A stretch of 41,020 bases of DNA, taken from the NCBI GenBank assembly GCA_964541225.1, contig CAZIPN010000020.1, forward strand, positions 1 through 41,020, given 5' to 3'. The position numbers and the translations under genes were made by a program. Within the stretch, counting starts at the first letter, position 1. Each line of letters opens with the position of its first letter. Source of the DNA: CAZIPN01 sp964541225. GTDB lineage: Bacteria; Actinomycetota; Coriobacteriia; Anaerosomatales; JAAXUF01. The notes below the pieces were generated by a model. It did no database searches, was not told the origin of the DNA, and worked only from the letters and a program-made list of their open reading frames with translations. Of this stretch, positions 1 through 9,235 are shown piece after piece.

Positions 1-5
1 CGCGC

Positions 6-45
6 TCGACATACATAGCGCTACAATGTATAGTGCTGCTATGTA
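6..45 (+). promoter_or_regulatory. Promoter with overlapping PadR-type operator
   Basis: A plausible sigma-70-like promoter has -35 TCGACA at 6-11, a 17-nt spacer and -10 TATAGT at 29-34. It is overlaid by inverted repeats: TACATAGC at 12-19 with GCTATGTA at 38-45, and a nested TACAT (12-16) with ATGTA (26-30). ATGT/ACAT dyads are typical operators of PadR regulators, and the next gene is a PadR protein, so autorepression is the likely reading. The promoter and dyads are seen directly; the regulation is inferred. Confidence 0.6.
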
Positions 46-88
46 CCATCGAACCTGACGTCAAGCGTCGCGCGCAGCAGGTGAAGCC

Positions 89-502
89 GTGGAGATCAAC
101 AAGGACCTGATAGCCGCCTCCTCGACTCCGATCGTCCTGGCGATTCTGGCCGAGGGCGACAGCTACGGCTACGCGATTCTGCAGCGCGTTCGGGAGCTGT
201 CCGGTGGGCACCTTGAGTGGACGGATGGGATGCTCTACCCGGTCCTGCACAGGTTGTTGCGGCTGGGCTACGTGGAGTCGCGATGGGAAGTCGCCGAGAG
301 CGGGCGTCGGCGCAAGTACTATCAGATCACATCTCAGGGCCGAGCCCAGCTCGCCGAGCAACGCCGACAATGGCAGGCGGTGGACGAGACGCTGCGGGGC
401 ATCTGGCAGATGGTTTCCGTGGCGGCTTCGTCTCGGCAGGACCGCATGCAGTCGCCAGCTGGTCATGCACCGTCAGCGGCGCTCGTTCTGAAGGGAGCGT
501 GA
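89..502 (+). CDS. PadR family transcriptional regulator
   Basis: A 137-residue PadR-type repressor. The N-terminal winged helix-turn-helix covers roughly residues 12-90 and contains the family signature YGYAILQRV followed by GMLYPVLHRL and a wing with GRRRKYY. PadR proteins bind ATGT/ACAT dyads as dimers and are often induced by drugs, phenolics or envelope stress. The GTG start at 89 is supported by AGGTGA at 79-84. The stop lies 3 nt before the next gene, so the two are co-transcribed. This PadR plus permease-prefix pairing is common in Actinomycetota and Bacillota, with the regulator thought to control its membrane partner. The ligand is unknown. Confidence 0.9.
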   Translation: MEINKDLIAASSTPIVLAILAEGDSYGYAILQRVRELSGGHLEWTDGMLYPVLHRLLRLGYVESRWEVAESGRRRKYYQITSQGRAQLAEQRRQWQAVDETLRGIWQMVSVAASSRQDRMQSPAGHAPSAALVLKGA

Positions 503-505
503 GCG

Positions 506-1876
506 ATGTCGGACACTGGCCGCGATGCCTCACTCGAGGAACAGATCGCCCAATGGCGCAACTACCTCCTTCGGCGGCAGGCGATTCATTCAGTCGACGT
601 GGCGGAGCTAGAGGATCATCTGCGTGAGCAGGTGGCGGTCCTGACGGACTCGGGTCTGGACACCGACGAAGCGTTCCTGGTGGCCGTGAAACGCATGGGC
701 GACCTCGACGCGCTCTCGCGAGAGTTCGCGCGCGAGCATTCCGACCGCCTGTGGAAGCAGCTCGTGGTAGTCGGTTCGGATGCCGAGGAGACGCGAGGGC
801 GGACTCAGAAGGACGCAATCGTCGCGGTCTGTCTCGCGATCGCCGCTGCCGTGCTCATCAAAGTGCCGGCCCTCTTCGGGATCCAAATGGGTCAGGATCC
901 AGGCTTCTATGCTCGCAATCTCACTCTCTTCGTGTTGCCGCTTCTGACCGGCTACTTCGTTTGGAAGCGGGGACTGGGGGCCAACATCGTTCGCTGGCTT
1001 GTGGTCGCCTTTGTGGCGGCAGCGGTGTTTGCCAACGTCTTTCCGTTCAAGTCCGGTGGGAGCACTGAGACGCTGACAGCGCTGCATCTGGCCATGGCGC
1101 TCTGGGTGGGAGTCGTAGGTGTCGCATACGCCGGCGGTCGCTGGAGACAGGCCGAGGGCCGCATGGACTTCATTCGATTCTCGGGCGAGCTGTTCATCTA
1201 CTACGTCCTGATCGCTCTCGGCGGCGGAGTCCTCACCGCGCTGACCGCGATGCTCTTCCGAGCCATCGGGATCACAGCCGAGCCCTTCTTCCAATGGTGG
1301 CTTCTGCCGTGCGGTGCTGCGGGCGCGGTCCTGATCGCGTCATGGCTTGTTGAGGCCAAGCAGAGTGTGATCGAGAACATGGCACCGGTGCTCACGCGCC
1401 TCTTCACGCCGCTCTTTGCGGCCGTGCTACTTGCATTTCTGGGTGCCGTGCTATGGACGGGACACGGAGTCGACATTGAGCGGGACGTGCTCATCGCGTT
1501 TGATCTGCTCTTGGTGGTCGTTCTTGGGCTCTTGCTCTACTCAGTCTCGGCTCGAGACCAGCTATCGCCTCCCGGTCTCTTTGATGTGCTGCAAGTCATC
1601 CTGGTGGTCAGCGCTCTGTTGGCCGACGCGGTGGCGCTGTGGGCCATCGCCGCACGCATCAGCGAGTTCGGCTTCACTCCGAACCGGGTCGCCGCTCTCG
1701 GCGAGAATGTGATTCTCCTGGTCAATCTCGGGTGGTCGGCGGTGCTCTACGTGCGCTTCCTGCGAGGCGGATCATTTGCGGCAATCGAGCGGTGGCAGAC
1801 GAGCTACCTGCCGGTGTACGTCATTTGGGCGACGATCGTGGTCGTCGTCTTTCCCCCGCTATTCGCCTACATGTGA
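506..1876 (+). CDS. Permease-prefix-domain membrane protein
   Basis: A 456-residue integral membrane protein. Residues ~8-85 form a soluble helical prefix with acidic and arginine-rich helices (ELEDHLREQV, AVKRMGDLDALSREF), like the permease prefix domain 1 found downstream of PadR genes. The rest has about 10 or more hydrophobic segments, resembling DUF4153-type proteins. The ATG lies 3 nt after the padR stop and is preceded by AAGGGAG. No enzymatic motif is visible; a transport or envelope-stress role is only inferred from the PadR pairing. Confidence is high for the coding call and moderate for the family. Confidence 0.75.
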   Translation: MSDTGRDASLEEQIAQWRNYLLRRQAIHSVDVAELEDHLREQVAVLTDSGLDTDEAFLVAVKRMGDLDALSREFAREHSDRLWKQLVVVGSDAEETRGRTQKDAIVAVCLAIAAAVLIKVPALFGIQMGQDPGFYARNLTLFVLPLLTGYFVWKRGLGANIVRWLVVAFVAAAVFANVFPFKSGGSTETLTALHLAMALWVGVVGVAYAGGRWRQAEGRMDFIRFSGELFIYYVLIALGGGVLTALTAMLFRAIGITAEPFFQWWLLPCGAAGAVLIASWLVEAKQSVIENMAPVLTRLFTPLFAAVLLAFLGAVLWTGHGVDIERDVLIAFDLLLVVVLGLLLYSVSARDQLSPPGLFDVLQVILVVSALLADAVALWAIAARISEFGFTPNRVAALGENVILLVNLGWSAVLYVRFLRGGSFAAIERWQTSYLPVYVIWATIVVVVFPPLFAYM

Positions 1877-2201
1877 CGGGTTTCGCAGAAGTGCGCGATG
1901 CGAGAGGTGGCCCAGTGACGTGCGCTGGGCACTAGCCCCCGCGCCGGGCTCTGTGCGAGACGTCGCTGTGGGAGAACCACCCCAGGGGATGGAATCCCGA
2001 ATTCCCCCTACTACCTGGCCGACGACCTGCCGATACCACCATTGAAGTGGGGATTGCTGCCGCCTGTTCGAATGGCGGTGAGATCGCGTTGCTGGGGGCG
2101 ACGCGGATCGGTTCGGTGCCCGGACTGCGGCACAAGCCTCATCTCGCAGGGCGCGTCGACTAGTCGCGCGCGAAGCAACGGCTGCGAGAAGGCGATCGGC
2201 C
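1877..2201. other. Intergenic stretch, no gene recognised
   Basis: 325 nt between the membrane protein and the protease gene. A small perfect hairpin, GGGAT-GGA-ATCCC at 1986-1998, lies about 110 nt after the upstream stop; it has no T-tract, so it is a weak terminator candidate. I compared the rest by eye with c-di-GMP, c-di-AMP and cobalamin riboswitch consensus elements and found no match. Confidence 0.4.
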
Positions 2202-4901
2202 GTGAGGATAGGCTCGAATCGCACGTGGGGAAGCGATCGGCATGTGAAGGTCGCGCGATCGGCTGATGCCAGTCCGCGAGCCTATCGTTGCGCGCAGCCA
2301 GCCATCTCGAAGGACTGGCGCGCGCGCGGCTTGGTCGTCGCCTTCCTCGTGACAGCGTGTGTGGCGTTTATCTCGCCGTCTGCAGCCCTTGCCGCTGGAA
2401 GCGACCCGCACCAAATCACTCCGAGCTTTGGCGATGGGAGTCCCGGCCTGCAGATGGAGCCGGTCGACACTCAGTACGCCACCTACATCCTGAAGTCACT
2501 CGGCCCGTTCGCCGGAATCGACCAAGGCGACTACGTTCCGTCTCCAGTGAGCGCGATCTCCGGCTCGCCTTCAGGAGGGTCCGGACTTGAGGGGGTCTCA
2601 CCGCCTTCAACGTACGACCTGCGCACCACTGGCAAGCTCACGCCGGTCAGGGACCAGGGCGCCTACGGGACCTGCTGGGCATTTGCAGCCGTCGGGTCCC
2701 TCGAGTCAGGCCTCATGCCGACGGATCCAGAGAATTTCTCGGAAGACAACATGGTGCTGGCCTCCGGGTTCTTCTCGGCAGGTATGAGCGCGGCGAGTCT
2801 GTATAACTACGGCGGCAACTTCAACATGTCTACAGCCTACCTGGCTCGCTGGGCGGGGCCCGTCTATGAGAGTGACGAGCCGTATGGAACCGGTCATGTG
2901 GTGCCAGGATTGGTCGCTCGCAGGCACGTTCAGAATGTCGATGAGCTGCCTTCCAGAAGCGGGCCGCTGGACAACGACGCGATCAAGGCGGCAGTCATGG
3001 AGCACGGAGCTGTCGAGACGTCGATGTTCTGGACGAGTTCGGCGTACCGCAGCTCAACGCATGCCTACTACTACAGTGGATCCGGCATGAACCATGCGGT
3101 CGATATCGTCGGCTGGGATGACAGCTACTCGGCGAGCAACTTCGCGGTCCATCCAGCTGGCGCGGGTGCGTGGATCGTGCGCAACAGCTGGGGCACCTGG
3201 TTTGGAAGCGGAGGCTACTTCTACGTTTCGTACTACGACGGCGCGTTTGGCTCGGATGGAAGCGTCGTGGTAGAAACTGCCGAGCCGACCACCAACTACG
3301 GGAGCGTTCTGCAGTACGACACCCTCGGCCAGACGACCTCGTGTGGCCTGGGGAGTCCGACCGCATGGATGATGAACAAGTTCCCGATCACGTCGGCGAG
3401 CGGTCTTCGCGCCGTCGCCTTCTACGCGCGCACGCCTGGATCGACGTATGAGGTGTACGCGGGAACCGGAACGCTCGTGCAGGTCACATCGGGCACCCTC
3501 GCGACAGCCGGCTATCACACCGTGGTTCTGCCGTCGCCGATGGTTGCGGTCGCCGGGTCAACGCTGAGCGTCGCGGTCAAGCTCACCACGCCCGGCTCGA
3601 ACTACCCGATTCCTGTCGAGGCCATGTACACCGGCTACTCGGATCAAGCGGTCTCCTCGGCGGGCCAGAGCTTCGTGAGCTCGAACGGAACGAGCTGGTC
3701 CGATATTGCAGGCTTCGGGAACGTGTGCTTGAAGGCCTTCGTCGATCCGGTTGCAGATGATGCAGTCGCGCCACTCACCACGCTCTCGGCGAGCCCAGCG
3801 TCTAACACCGCGGGCTGGAATCACACAACGGTGAGCGTGTCGCTTGCGGCCTCCGACGCCGGCTCGGGCGTGCGTGCGACGTACTATCGCTTGAACTCAG
3901 CAGCCACGGCTTCGTACGCGGGGCCTATCGCCATTCTGACGCAGGGGACGAACACGCTCACCTACTGGTCAGTGGATGCGGCCGGCAATGTCGAGACCAG
4001 CAAGACCGCCATCTTCAGGCTCGATACCGTTGCGCCGACGACCACCGCCGACCAAAGCCCGCCCGCAGACGATGCGGGGTGGAACCAGGACTCTGTGGTC
4101 GTGACGCTCGCAGGAGCCGACGCCGGGTCCGGAGTCGAGGGGACCTACTATCGCCTAGGCTCAGGCGAGGTGACTGCGTACTCGGCGCCGATCAGTGTTA
4201 CGGCTTCGGGCACGACCACGCTTGCGTACTGGACGCAGGATCAGGCTGGCAACGTTGAGAGTGCTCAGACGACCGAAATCAAGATCGATCGGACCGCACC
4301 GATCGTCTCGATCAACTCGGCGCTGCACTATGTGAACGTGGCGGCGGCTCAAGTCAGCGCGAGCGATGCGGTTTCTGGGATTGCTCTGACGCAGACGAGC
4401 CTCGATGCGACGAGCGCATGGCAGAGTGTTCAGCAGGTGTCGACGAGCGTGCCAGGCACACACACGGTGTATGCGCGTGTCTTCGACCAGGCGGGTAACT
4501 CGGCAGAGGCAAGCGCCACGTTCAGCGTGGTGCGCGTGGTCAGCATGAGCCGTCTCACCAGACCCGTGCTCTCGCCATTGACTCCCAAGCGTGGCGGCAG
4601 GGCTCGGGTCACGGCGCGCCTGTCTTCGGGGGTGGCAGGGCTCACTGCACCGTCGAAGGTGTACCTCTTCTACCGAGAGACAAAGACCATCACGAGGCAG
4701 GTTCATGGCGCGAAGAAGCTCGTCAGGGTCATGTACTGGCGTCGGATCGGCGCACACACGATGGCTGCGAATTCTCCGGGCAACCTGACGTGGTCCGGCA
4801 GGTTCGCCTACCGGGGCACGTGGAAGATGTACGTGACGTACGCAGGCTCGGCCTTCGACACACACGCCACCTCGACGACTACGTACTTTGAGGTGAAGTA
4901 G
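2202..4901 (+). CDS. Secreted papain-like (C1A) cysteine protease with C-terminal adhesive domains
   Basis: An 899-residue exported protein. The GTG start is supported by GAGAAGG upstream. A signal peptide lies at ~44-65 (VAFLVTACVAFISPSAALAA) behind an unusually long n-region. The peptidase domain (~135-355) has the papain motif QGAYGTCWAF with Cys158, the histidine in MNHAVDIVGW (His298) and the asparagine in RNSWG (Asn328), so the catalytic triad is complete. Residues ~365-520 resemble the lectin-like domain often found after C1A peptidases. They are followed by two ~85-residue repeats (~530-705) containing SGV..TYYRL and TYWSVDAAGNVE, of the OmpL47-like type. The last ~115 residues form a basic beta module resembling the C terminus of the GH26 protein at 21900-23375. 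It is likely a surface protease; substrate unknown. Confidence 0.88.
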   Translation: MRIGSNRTWGSDRHVKVARSADASPRAYRCAQPAISKDWRARGLVVAFLVTACVAFISPSAALAAGSDPHQITPSFGDGSPGLQMEPVDTQYATYILKSLGPFAGIDQGDYVPSPVSAISGSPSGGSGLEGVSPPSTYDLRTTGKLTPVRDQGAYGTCWAFAAVGSLESGLMPTDPENFSEDNMVLASGFFSAGMSAASLYNYGGNFNMSTAYLARWAGPVYESDEPYGTGHVVPGLVARRHVQNVDELPSRSGPLDNDAIKAAVMEHGAVETSMFWTSSAYRSSTHAYYYSGSGMNHAVDIVGWDDSYSASNFAVHPAGAGAWIVRNSWGTWFGSGGYFYVSYYDGAFGSDGSVVVETAEPTTNYGSVLQYDTLGQTTSCGLGSPTAWMMNKFPITSASGLRAVAFYARTPGSTYEVYAGTGTLVQVTSGTLATAGYHTVVLPSPMVAVAGSTLSVAVKLTTPGSNYPIPVEAMYTGYSDQAVSSAGQSFVSSNGTSWSDIAGFGNVCLKAFVDPVADDAVAPLTTLSASPASNTAGWNHTTVSVSLAASDAGSGVRATYYRLNSAATASYAGPIAILTQGTNTLTYWSVDAAGNVETSKTAIFRLDTVAPTTTADQSPPADDAGWNQDSVVVTLAGADAGSGVEGTYYRLGSGEVTAYSAPISVTASGTTTLAYWTQDQAGNVESAQTTEIKIDRTAPIVSINSALHYVNVAAAQVSASDAVSGIALTQTSLDATSAWQSVQQVSTSVPGTHTVYARVFDQAGNSAEASATFSVVRVVSMSRLTRPVLSPLTPKRGGRARVTARLSSGVAGLTAPSKVYLFYRETKTITRQVHGAKKLVRVMYWRRIGAHTMAANSPGNLTWSGRFAYRGTWKMYVTYAGSAFDTHATSTTTYFEVK

Positions 4902-5200
4902 CGGGCGCGCCTCTCGCCGCGAGCTGCGGGTGTTTGGAGCGCTCCTGCGTCGCGCGATTCGCGCTGATCCGCGCGCTTTGGGCAGGTGTGGAGTTCGCGA
5001 CGCGACAGGCGAGCGAAATCCCAGTTGAGAGCGCATGTTGACTGCCCAGTTTCTTGTCAAGTCCGAGCCCCAATCTCCCGAAGCTACCCGTGTGGGGATG
5101 TGCGCCGGTGGACGCATCCAAAGTGAGCGTTGTGTGGGGAGTTGAATCATGCCTGCGACGGGGGTCGTCAGGGCTGGGCAATCGATCGAGGTAGTCCGAG

Positions 5201-6712
5201 ATGGCTAGGGCTACCTACGTCAATCAGGCGCTGCCGAGAACCGTGCCAGACCAGCGATCTGCTCACGAACGCGCCTCCGTCGCGAATGCCGATCGGTTCG
5301 CGAGGCAGCGGTTGCGTCGCGCGAATCTTCAGATCCACGAGACTCCTGCGCTTTCGGAAACGTGGGCGCCACGCGAGACGTTCGCGCGCTCGGCAGTCGG
5401 CGAGTACTCCCGCCACTACGTCACCACCATGCAGAAATACTGGATTGCGATGTCGGTCGCGGGAACGTGGGCGGTCGCGTCCTTCTTCGTGAGCGTGCCG
5501 TGGATCCGGGGTCTTGCACAGGTCATCAGCCTACCTGGCGCGCTCGCCCTCACGTTCTTCCTTGCGTTCATCCCGGGCTTTCTGAACATGTTTGTGATGG
5601 TCAGTCTCCTGACGGACAAACCGAAGTGCCTTCGCTGCGAATCGGTGATCAAGTTGCCCGATCTCACCGTGCTGGTTGCGGCGTACAACGAAGAAGACTG
5701 CATCGGCTCCACGCTGGCGACGATCTATCGGCAGGACTATCCGGGGCACATCGACACGATTGTGATTGACGATGGCTCCACGGATCGAACAAGGGATATC
5801 GTTCGCGCGGCTGCGCGCACGAACCGTCGTATCAAGCTGATTCGCGCGTCGCACGGCGGCAAAGCGAACGCGCTCAACAAGGGGCTTCGGCGCGTCGTCA
5901 CCAAGTACTGCATGACGGTTGACGCCGACACGCACTTGCACAAGGACGCGATCAAGCGCCTCATGGTCCGCTTCAGGACGGCCCCGAGAGGCACGGTTGC
6001 GGTTGCCGGGGCGGTGCTCGCGAAGAACTCGCGCGACACGTTCATGACGCGCATGCAGGACTGGGACTACTCACTCGCGATCGCGAGCATCAAGCGAGTG
6101 CAGGCGTTGCACCAGGGCGTGCTGGTCGCGCAGGGCGCGTTCAGTGCGTATGAGACCGACAAGGTGCGTGAAGTGGGCGGGTGGCCCGACATGATCGGCG
6201 AGGACATCGTGCTCACGTGGGCGCTTCTGGAGAAGGGCGGCCGCACCGACTTCGAGTCCACGGCCGTCAGCTTCACCGACACCCCGACCACCCTCAAGGC
6301 ATTCGCCCGTCAGCGTAAGCGCTGGGCCCGGGGGATGATCGAGGGTCTCAAGAAGTACGGCAGTCTGTCGTGGGAACGGCGCGGGCGCGTGGGAATGATG
6401 GTCGCAACCGACTTCCTGTTCCCGGTGATGGACTTCGTCTTCTCACTCGTCTTCATCCCTGGTCTCGTGCTCGCGCTCATGGGCCACTTCTACATCGTAG
6501 GGCCGCTCACGCTCGCGGTGATTCCGCTGACGTTCGGCATCCTCTACATCATGTATCGAAAGCAGAAAGCAGTGTTCGAGGAGCTGGGGCTGAAGTTCCG
6601 CCACAACGCCGTCGGTTTCGTGAGCTACGCGCTGGTCTACCAGCTGATCATGTCGCCGGTGTGCACCTTCGGCTACGCCGAGGAGTTCCTGAGCACCGCG
6701 AAGCGGTGGTAG
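5201..6712 (+). CDS. Processive family 2 glycosyltransferase (PgaC/hyaluronan synthase-like)
   Basis: A 503-residue membrane glycosyltransferase, probably polymerising a cell-surface polysaccharide from a UDP-sugar. A basic cytosolic N terminus (1-78) precedes hydrophobic segments at ~80-138. The GT-A domain carries VAAYNEEDC, the nucleotide-binding DDGS (Asp190-Asp191), DADT (241-244), the acid motif GED (333-335) and QRKRW (371-375), the QxxRW acceptor motif of processive enzymes. C-terminal membrane helices follow from ~403. The family includes poly-N-acetylglucosamine, cellulose and hyaluronan synthases; the sugar cannot be decided here. No BcsB- or PgaB-like partner is adjacent. The 299-nt upstream gap shows no recognised element. 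Confidence 0.87.
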   Translation: MARATYVNQALPRTVPDQRSAHERASVANADRFARQRLRRANLQIHETPALSETWAPRETFARSAVGEYSRHYVTTMQKYWIAMSVAGTWAVASFFVSVPWIRGLAQVISLPGALALTFFLAFIPGFLNMFVMVSLLTDKPKCLRCESVIKLPDLTVLVAAYNEEDCIGSTLATIYRQDYPGHIDTIVIDDGSTDRTRDIVRAAARTNRRIKLIRASHGGKANALNKGLRRVVTKYCMTVDADTHLHKDAIKRLMVRFRTAPRGTVAVAGAVLAKNSRDTFMTRMQDWDYSLAIASIKRVQALHQGVLVAQGAFSAYETDKVREVGGWPDMIGEDIVLTWALLEKGGRTDFESTAVSFTDTPTTLKAFARQRKRWARGMIEGLKKYGSLSWERRGRVGMMVATDFLFPVMDFVFSLVFIPGLVLALMGHFYIVGPLTLAVIPLTFGILYIMYRKQKAVFEELGLKFRHNAVGFVSYALVYQLIMSPVCTFGYAEEFLSTAKRW

Positions 6713-6808
6713 GACAAGGAGCCGGAGCGCAGCCCAAGATGGACTTCGCCGCAGCGCCCAGCCCCGGACCCTTGCTCAGCGGTGCTTCTGAGGGAGTTGA
6801 CTCCTGGC

Positions 6809-7387
6809 TCACGGCATCGGGTTGTGCTCGACCCTCCGCATGCCAAGCGACATGACGATGCTGGCAACGCCGCCGATGAGCACGAGCAGACCCCAGGCCC
6901 ACAGCAGCGCGAGGATGTATACCGTCCAGTTGAACGCGATGACGGCGCCCAGTGTGAAGCTCAGCACGCCGAGAATGGCCTTGCCCCAGCCGGCGCCTTG
7001 GAACGCCTTCGCGACATCGAGGACACCGATGATCATGCCACCAACGCCAAGCAGTATCGTCGTCACGCCGACGACGATGACGGTGCCGACGAGCGGTGCC
7101 GTGATGATGTAGCCGCCAGCAAGGACCGACAGTGCGCCGCTGAGGGCGCGCCAGCCCCACGCTGTGCGATCGACGAGGATCGAGCCGAGTTCGAAAATGC
7201 CGGAGATGAGCCACCACCAGCCGACGAAGTACACGAATGTCACTGCGGCTGCCGCCGGATACGTCATCAGCACGATGCCAATGATCACAGCCGCAATGCC
7301 TTGGACGAGAGCGACCCACCATGGCATCAATCGGCCTGCGGTGGCGCCTCTTCTACCCACAGTAGTCGGTACGGTTGCATCTGCCAC
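6809..7387 (-). CDS. HdeD-family (DUF308) membrane protein
   Basis: A 192-residue protein with six predicted membrane helices. It starts at a GTG with a very strong upstream GGGAGGGG; the open frame extends to 7441, but that start has no ribosome site. Family features are the paired-helix repeats with GIVLMTYP, GWWWLISGIFEL and the charged WGW segment, as in E. coli HdeD-like acid-resistance proteins. The molecular role of the family is poorly defined. It lies about 70 nt downstream of the TMEM175-like gene on the same strand and is probably co-transcribed with it. Confidence 0.85.
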   Translation of the reverse strand: MADATVPTTVGRRGATAGRLMPWWVALVQGIAAVIIGIVLMTYPAAAAVTFVYFVGWWWLISGIFELGSILVDRTAWGWRALSGALSVLAGGYIITAPLVGTVIVVGVTTILLGVGGMIIGVLDVAKAFQGAGWGKAILGVLSFTLGAVIAFNWTVYILALLWAWGLLVLIGGVASIVMSLGMRRVEHNPMP

Positions 7388-7458
7388 GAGTACCCCTCCC
7401 TCATTCTGAACAGCGCCGATCACGACGAAGGCGTCGGCCATTCACTGCGGGAGATTCC

Positions 7459-8130
7459 CTACTGCGCGTGACGCGAGACCTCGGTCGGCGTTCTCTCTGC
7501 CAGGGGTGGGGTCGCCCGGGTCATGAACGGGTCCGCGACCATGTGGACTACTGCGACGAGCAGCCACATGTACGTCGCGATGCGCGGACTCCAGATGGCG
7601 ACAACCATCGACGCTGCGAACACAGAAGGCGTGAGTGACGATCTGATGAGTGAGCCACGGATGTCGGCTTCGCTCGCGGTCAGGCGTGCGCGATGCGCAT
7701 AGACGACGAGGGCAAGGATCGACATGCCGGCGAGGACCATCGTGCCGGCGTAGATCTCCACGCCGAGGGTTGTGTCGCCGTAGTCGGCCACCACCTGCGT
7801 CGGGAACGGGAGAACCACCACACAAAACAGTGTGAGCATGTTGAGGAGGATCAGCCGTCCGTCGTGCCGGTCGATCATTCCAAATAGCCGATGATGCGCA
7901 ACCCAATACCCGCCGATAACCGCGAAGCTCAGCACGAACGCGAACAGATTCGGCGTCAGTGCGTGGAGTTGCGGACCAAGTGGGGGTGCCACAGCACCCG
8001 CGTCTTGGGCTGGCAGTCGAATGTCGAGAGCGAGCAGTGTGATCGCGATAGCGAACACCGCGTCGGAGAAGTTGACGAAGCGATCGAACGACCGCTTGGT
8101 TCTCGCCGTCTTGGCTTCAGTCTCTCCCAC
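7459..8130 (-). CDS. TMEM175-family (DUF1211) potassium channel-like protein
   Basis: A 223-residue membrane protein with the hallmark first helix RFVNFSDAVFAIAITLL (the RxxxFSD motif) at ~16-35. Bacterial TMEM175 homologues are tetrameric K+ channels with six helices per subunit, and the length and hydrophobic pattern here fit. The GTG start at 8130 has GGAGA upstream. A second, degraded half-repeat is not seen, as usual for bacterial members. It may share a transcript with the HdeD-like gene downstream. Confidence 0.87.
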   Translation of the reverse strand: MGETEAKTARTKRSFDRFVNFSDAVFAIAITLLALDIRLPAQDAGAVAPPLGPQLHALTPNLFAFVLSFAVIGGYWVAHHRLFGMIDRHDGRLILLNMLTLFCVVVLPFPTQVVADYGDTTLGVEIYAGTMVLAGMSILALVVYAHRARLTASEADIRGSLIRSSLTPSVFAASMVVAIWSPRIATYMWLLVAVVHMVADPFMTRATPPLAERTPTEVSRHAQ

Positions 8131-8210
8131 GGTGTCTCCGGTTCTGCCGCCCTGCCCGCGTCATCAGCACATCGCATCGCGAGATGTCCTGATGATCCCC
8201 CTAGCGGCCC

Positions 8211-8774
8211 CTACCTCAAGCTGATGAGCACCGCCGAGCCAAACCGAAGTGCAATCCGCACGAACAGCACCACACCGAGCACCAGCCCGACCGTTCGGGT
8301 GCTCGAACGCTTGCCGAGAACTCCGGCGGCGATAGAGGCTCCGCACAGCGCCCACTCGGCGTGTCCGAGCCCGTCGAAGAGGTAGCGGTACTGGTAGGCG
8401 TCGGCAACCACCGTCGAGTAGAACGAGTAGGCGGCGTTGGCTGCCAGGCCCAGCAACGCAGCCGCGACGGAGATCTTGCCCGCCACGTCGGAGCCTGCCG
8501 ACGCGTCAGCGGCGATGGCCTGCGAGGCGTCTTCGTGTGCGGCTTGCGCGACGGCGACTTCTTGCGCACGCACGCCGTTCGCCTCCAGGAACCACGATCT
8601 CGTTTCAGGACTAACCCAGCCGAGATACCCGGCGCGATCCCACGTCAGCATGGCCTCGCCGGAAACCGGGTCGGCTCCCGCGCGCAACTCGCCGTTGAGC
8701 CAGCTGATGCCGACCGACCGGCCATCGTTGCCGTGGAGGCGGGCTATCAGCATGCCCGAGCCTGTGGACTGCAT
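8211..8774 (-). CDS. Hypothetical membrane-anchored protein
   Basis: A 187-residue protein of unknown family. The open frame extends to 8897, but the ATG at 8774 is preceded by GGGAGGGAATCG, an excellent ribosome site, so I use it. The N-terminal ~70 residues look like a small beta-rich soluble domain (ISWLNGELRAG, AMLTWDRAGYLGWVS). An Ala-rich helical linker (~75-100) leads into three or so hydrophobic segments (~105-187). It precedes the TMEM175-like gene by 80 nt on the same strand. No function is assigned. Confidence 0.6.
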   Translation of the reverse strand: MQSTGSGMLIARLHGNDGRSVGISWLNGELRAGADPVSGEAMLTWDRAGYLGWVSPETRSWFLEANGVRAQEVAVAQAAHEDASQAIAADASAGSDVAGKISVAAALLGLAANAAYSFYSTVVADAYQYRYLFDGLGHAEWALCGASIAAGVLGKRSSTRTVGLVLGVVLFVRIALRFGSAVLISLR

Positions 8775-8944
8775 CGATTCCCTCCCAAGCCGCTGCCATT
8801 TCGGGTGGCTGAAAGGAATCGCACGACCCCATGACCCCTCAGCTCGCCCACAGCAGTTTGTATCGGCGACCCGTCGTGCTTTCCTGAGAGCAGACACCTC
8901 GGCAGTGATGTCCGCTGCGGGCCGCTCGAATGCCGCACTCCTCG

Positions 8945-9106
8945 CCGAGATGCGCCGTGCGCCCGATGCCGAGATGCGCCGTNNNNNNNNNNNNNNNNNN
9001 NNNNNNNNNNNNNNNNNNNNNNNNNNNNNNNNNNNNNNNNNNNNNNNNNNNNNNNNNNNNNNNNNNNNNNNNNNNNNNNNNNCCGAGATGCGCCGTGCGC
9101 CCGATG
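8945..9106. repeat. 24-nt tandem repeat interrupted by an assembly gap
   Basis: One complete 24-nt unit occupies 8945-8968, and a second copy begins at 8969 and is cut by the 100-N gap at 8983-9082. Another complete copy resumes at 9083-9106. The part copy fits the unit exactly, so the gap probably replaces a longer tandem array that short reads could not span. The unit is a multiple of three, but the frames through it look like shadows. There are no spacers, so it is not a CRISPR. The rest of 8775-9235 shows no gene. Confidence 0.85.
8983..9082. other. Assembly gap (100 N)
   Basis: Exactly 100 N, the conventional placeholder for a scaffold gap of unknown length, sitting inside a tandem repeat. 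Confidence 0.98.
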
Positions 9107-9235
9107 CCGGGTATAGCTAACGAGGGTCCGGCACGCTTGGCGTGCTCGCCGAGAACGACCGGACCGCAGTGCATCCGTTTACATGGGGCGCCGAGCCACT
9201 GTCACGTGGCACCTCAAGCAGAGTCAGGAGCCCTC

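Noticed and set aside
5040..5200. A riboswitch or promoter before the glycosyltransferase (TTGACT at 5038)
   Set aside because: No -10 lies at the right spacing, and the sequence does not fit the c-di-GMP riboswitch consensus as far as I can tell by eye.
8945..9106. A CRISPR array
   Set aside because: The 24-nt units are directly adjacent without spacers, and no cas gene is present.
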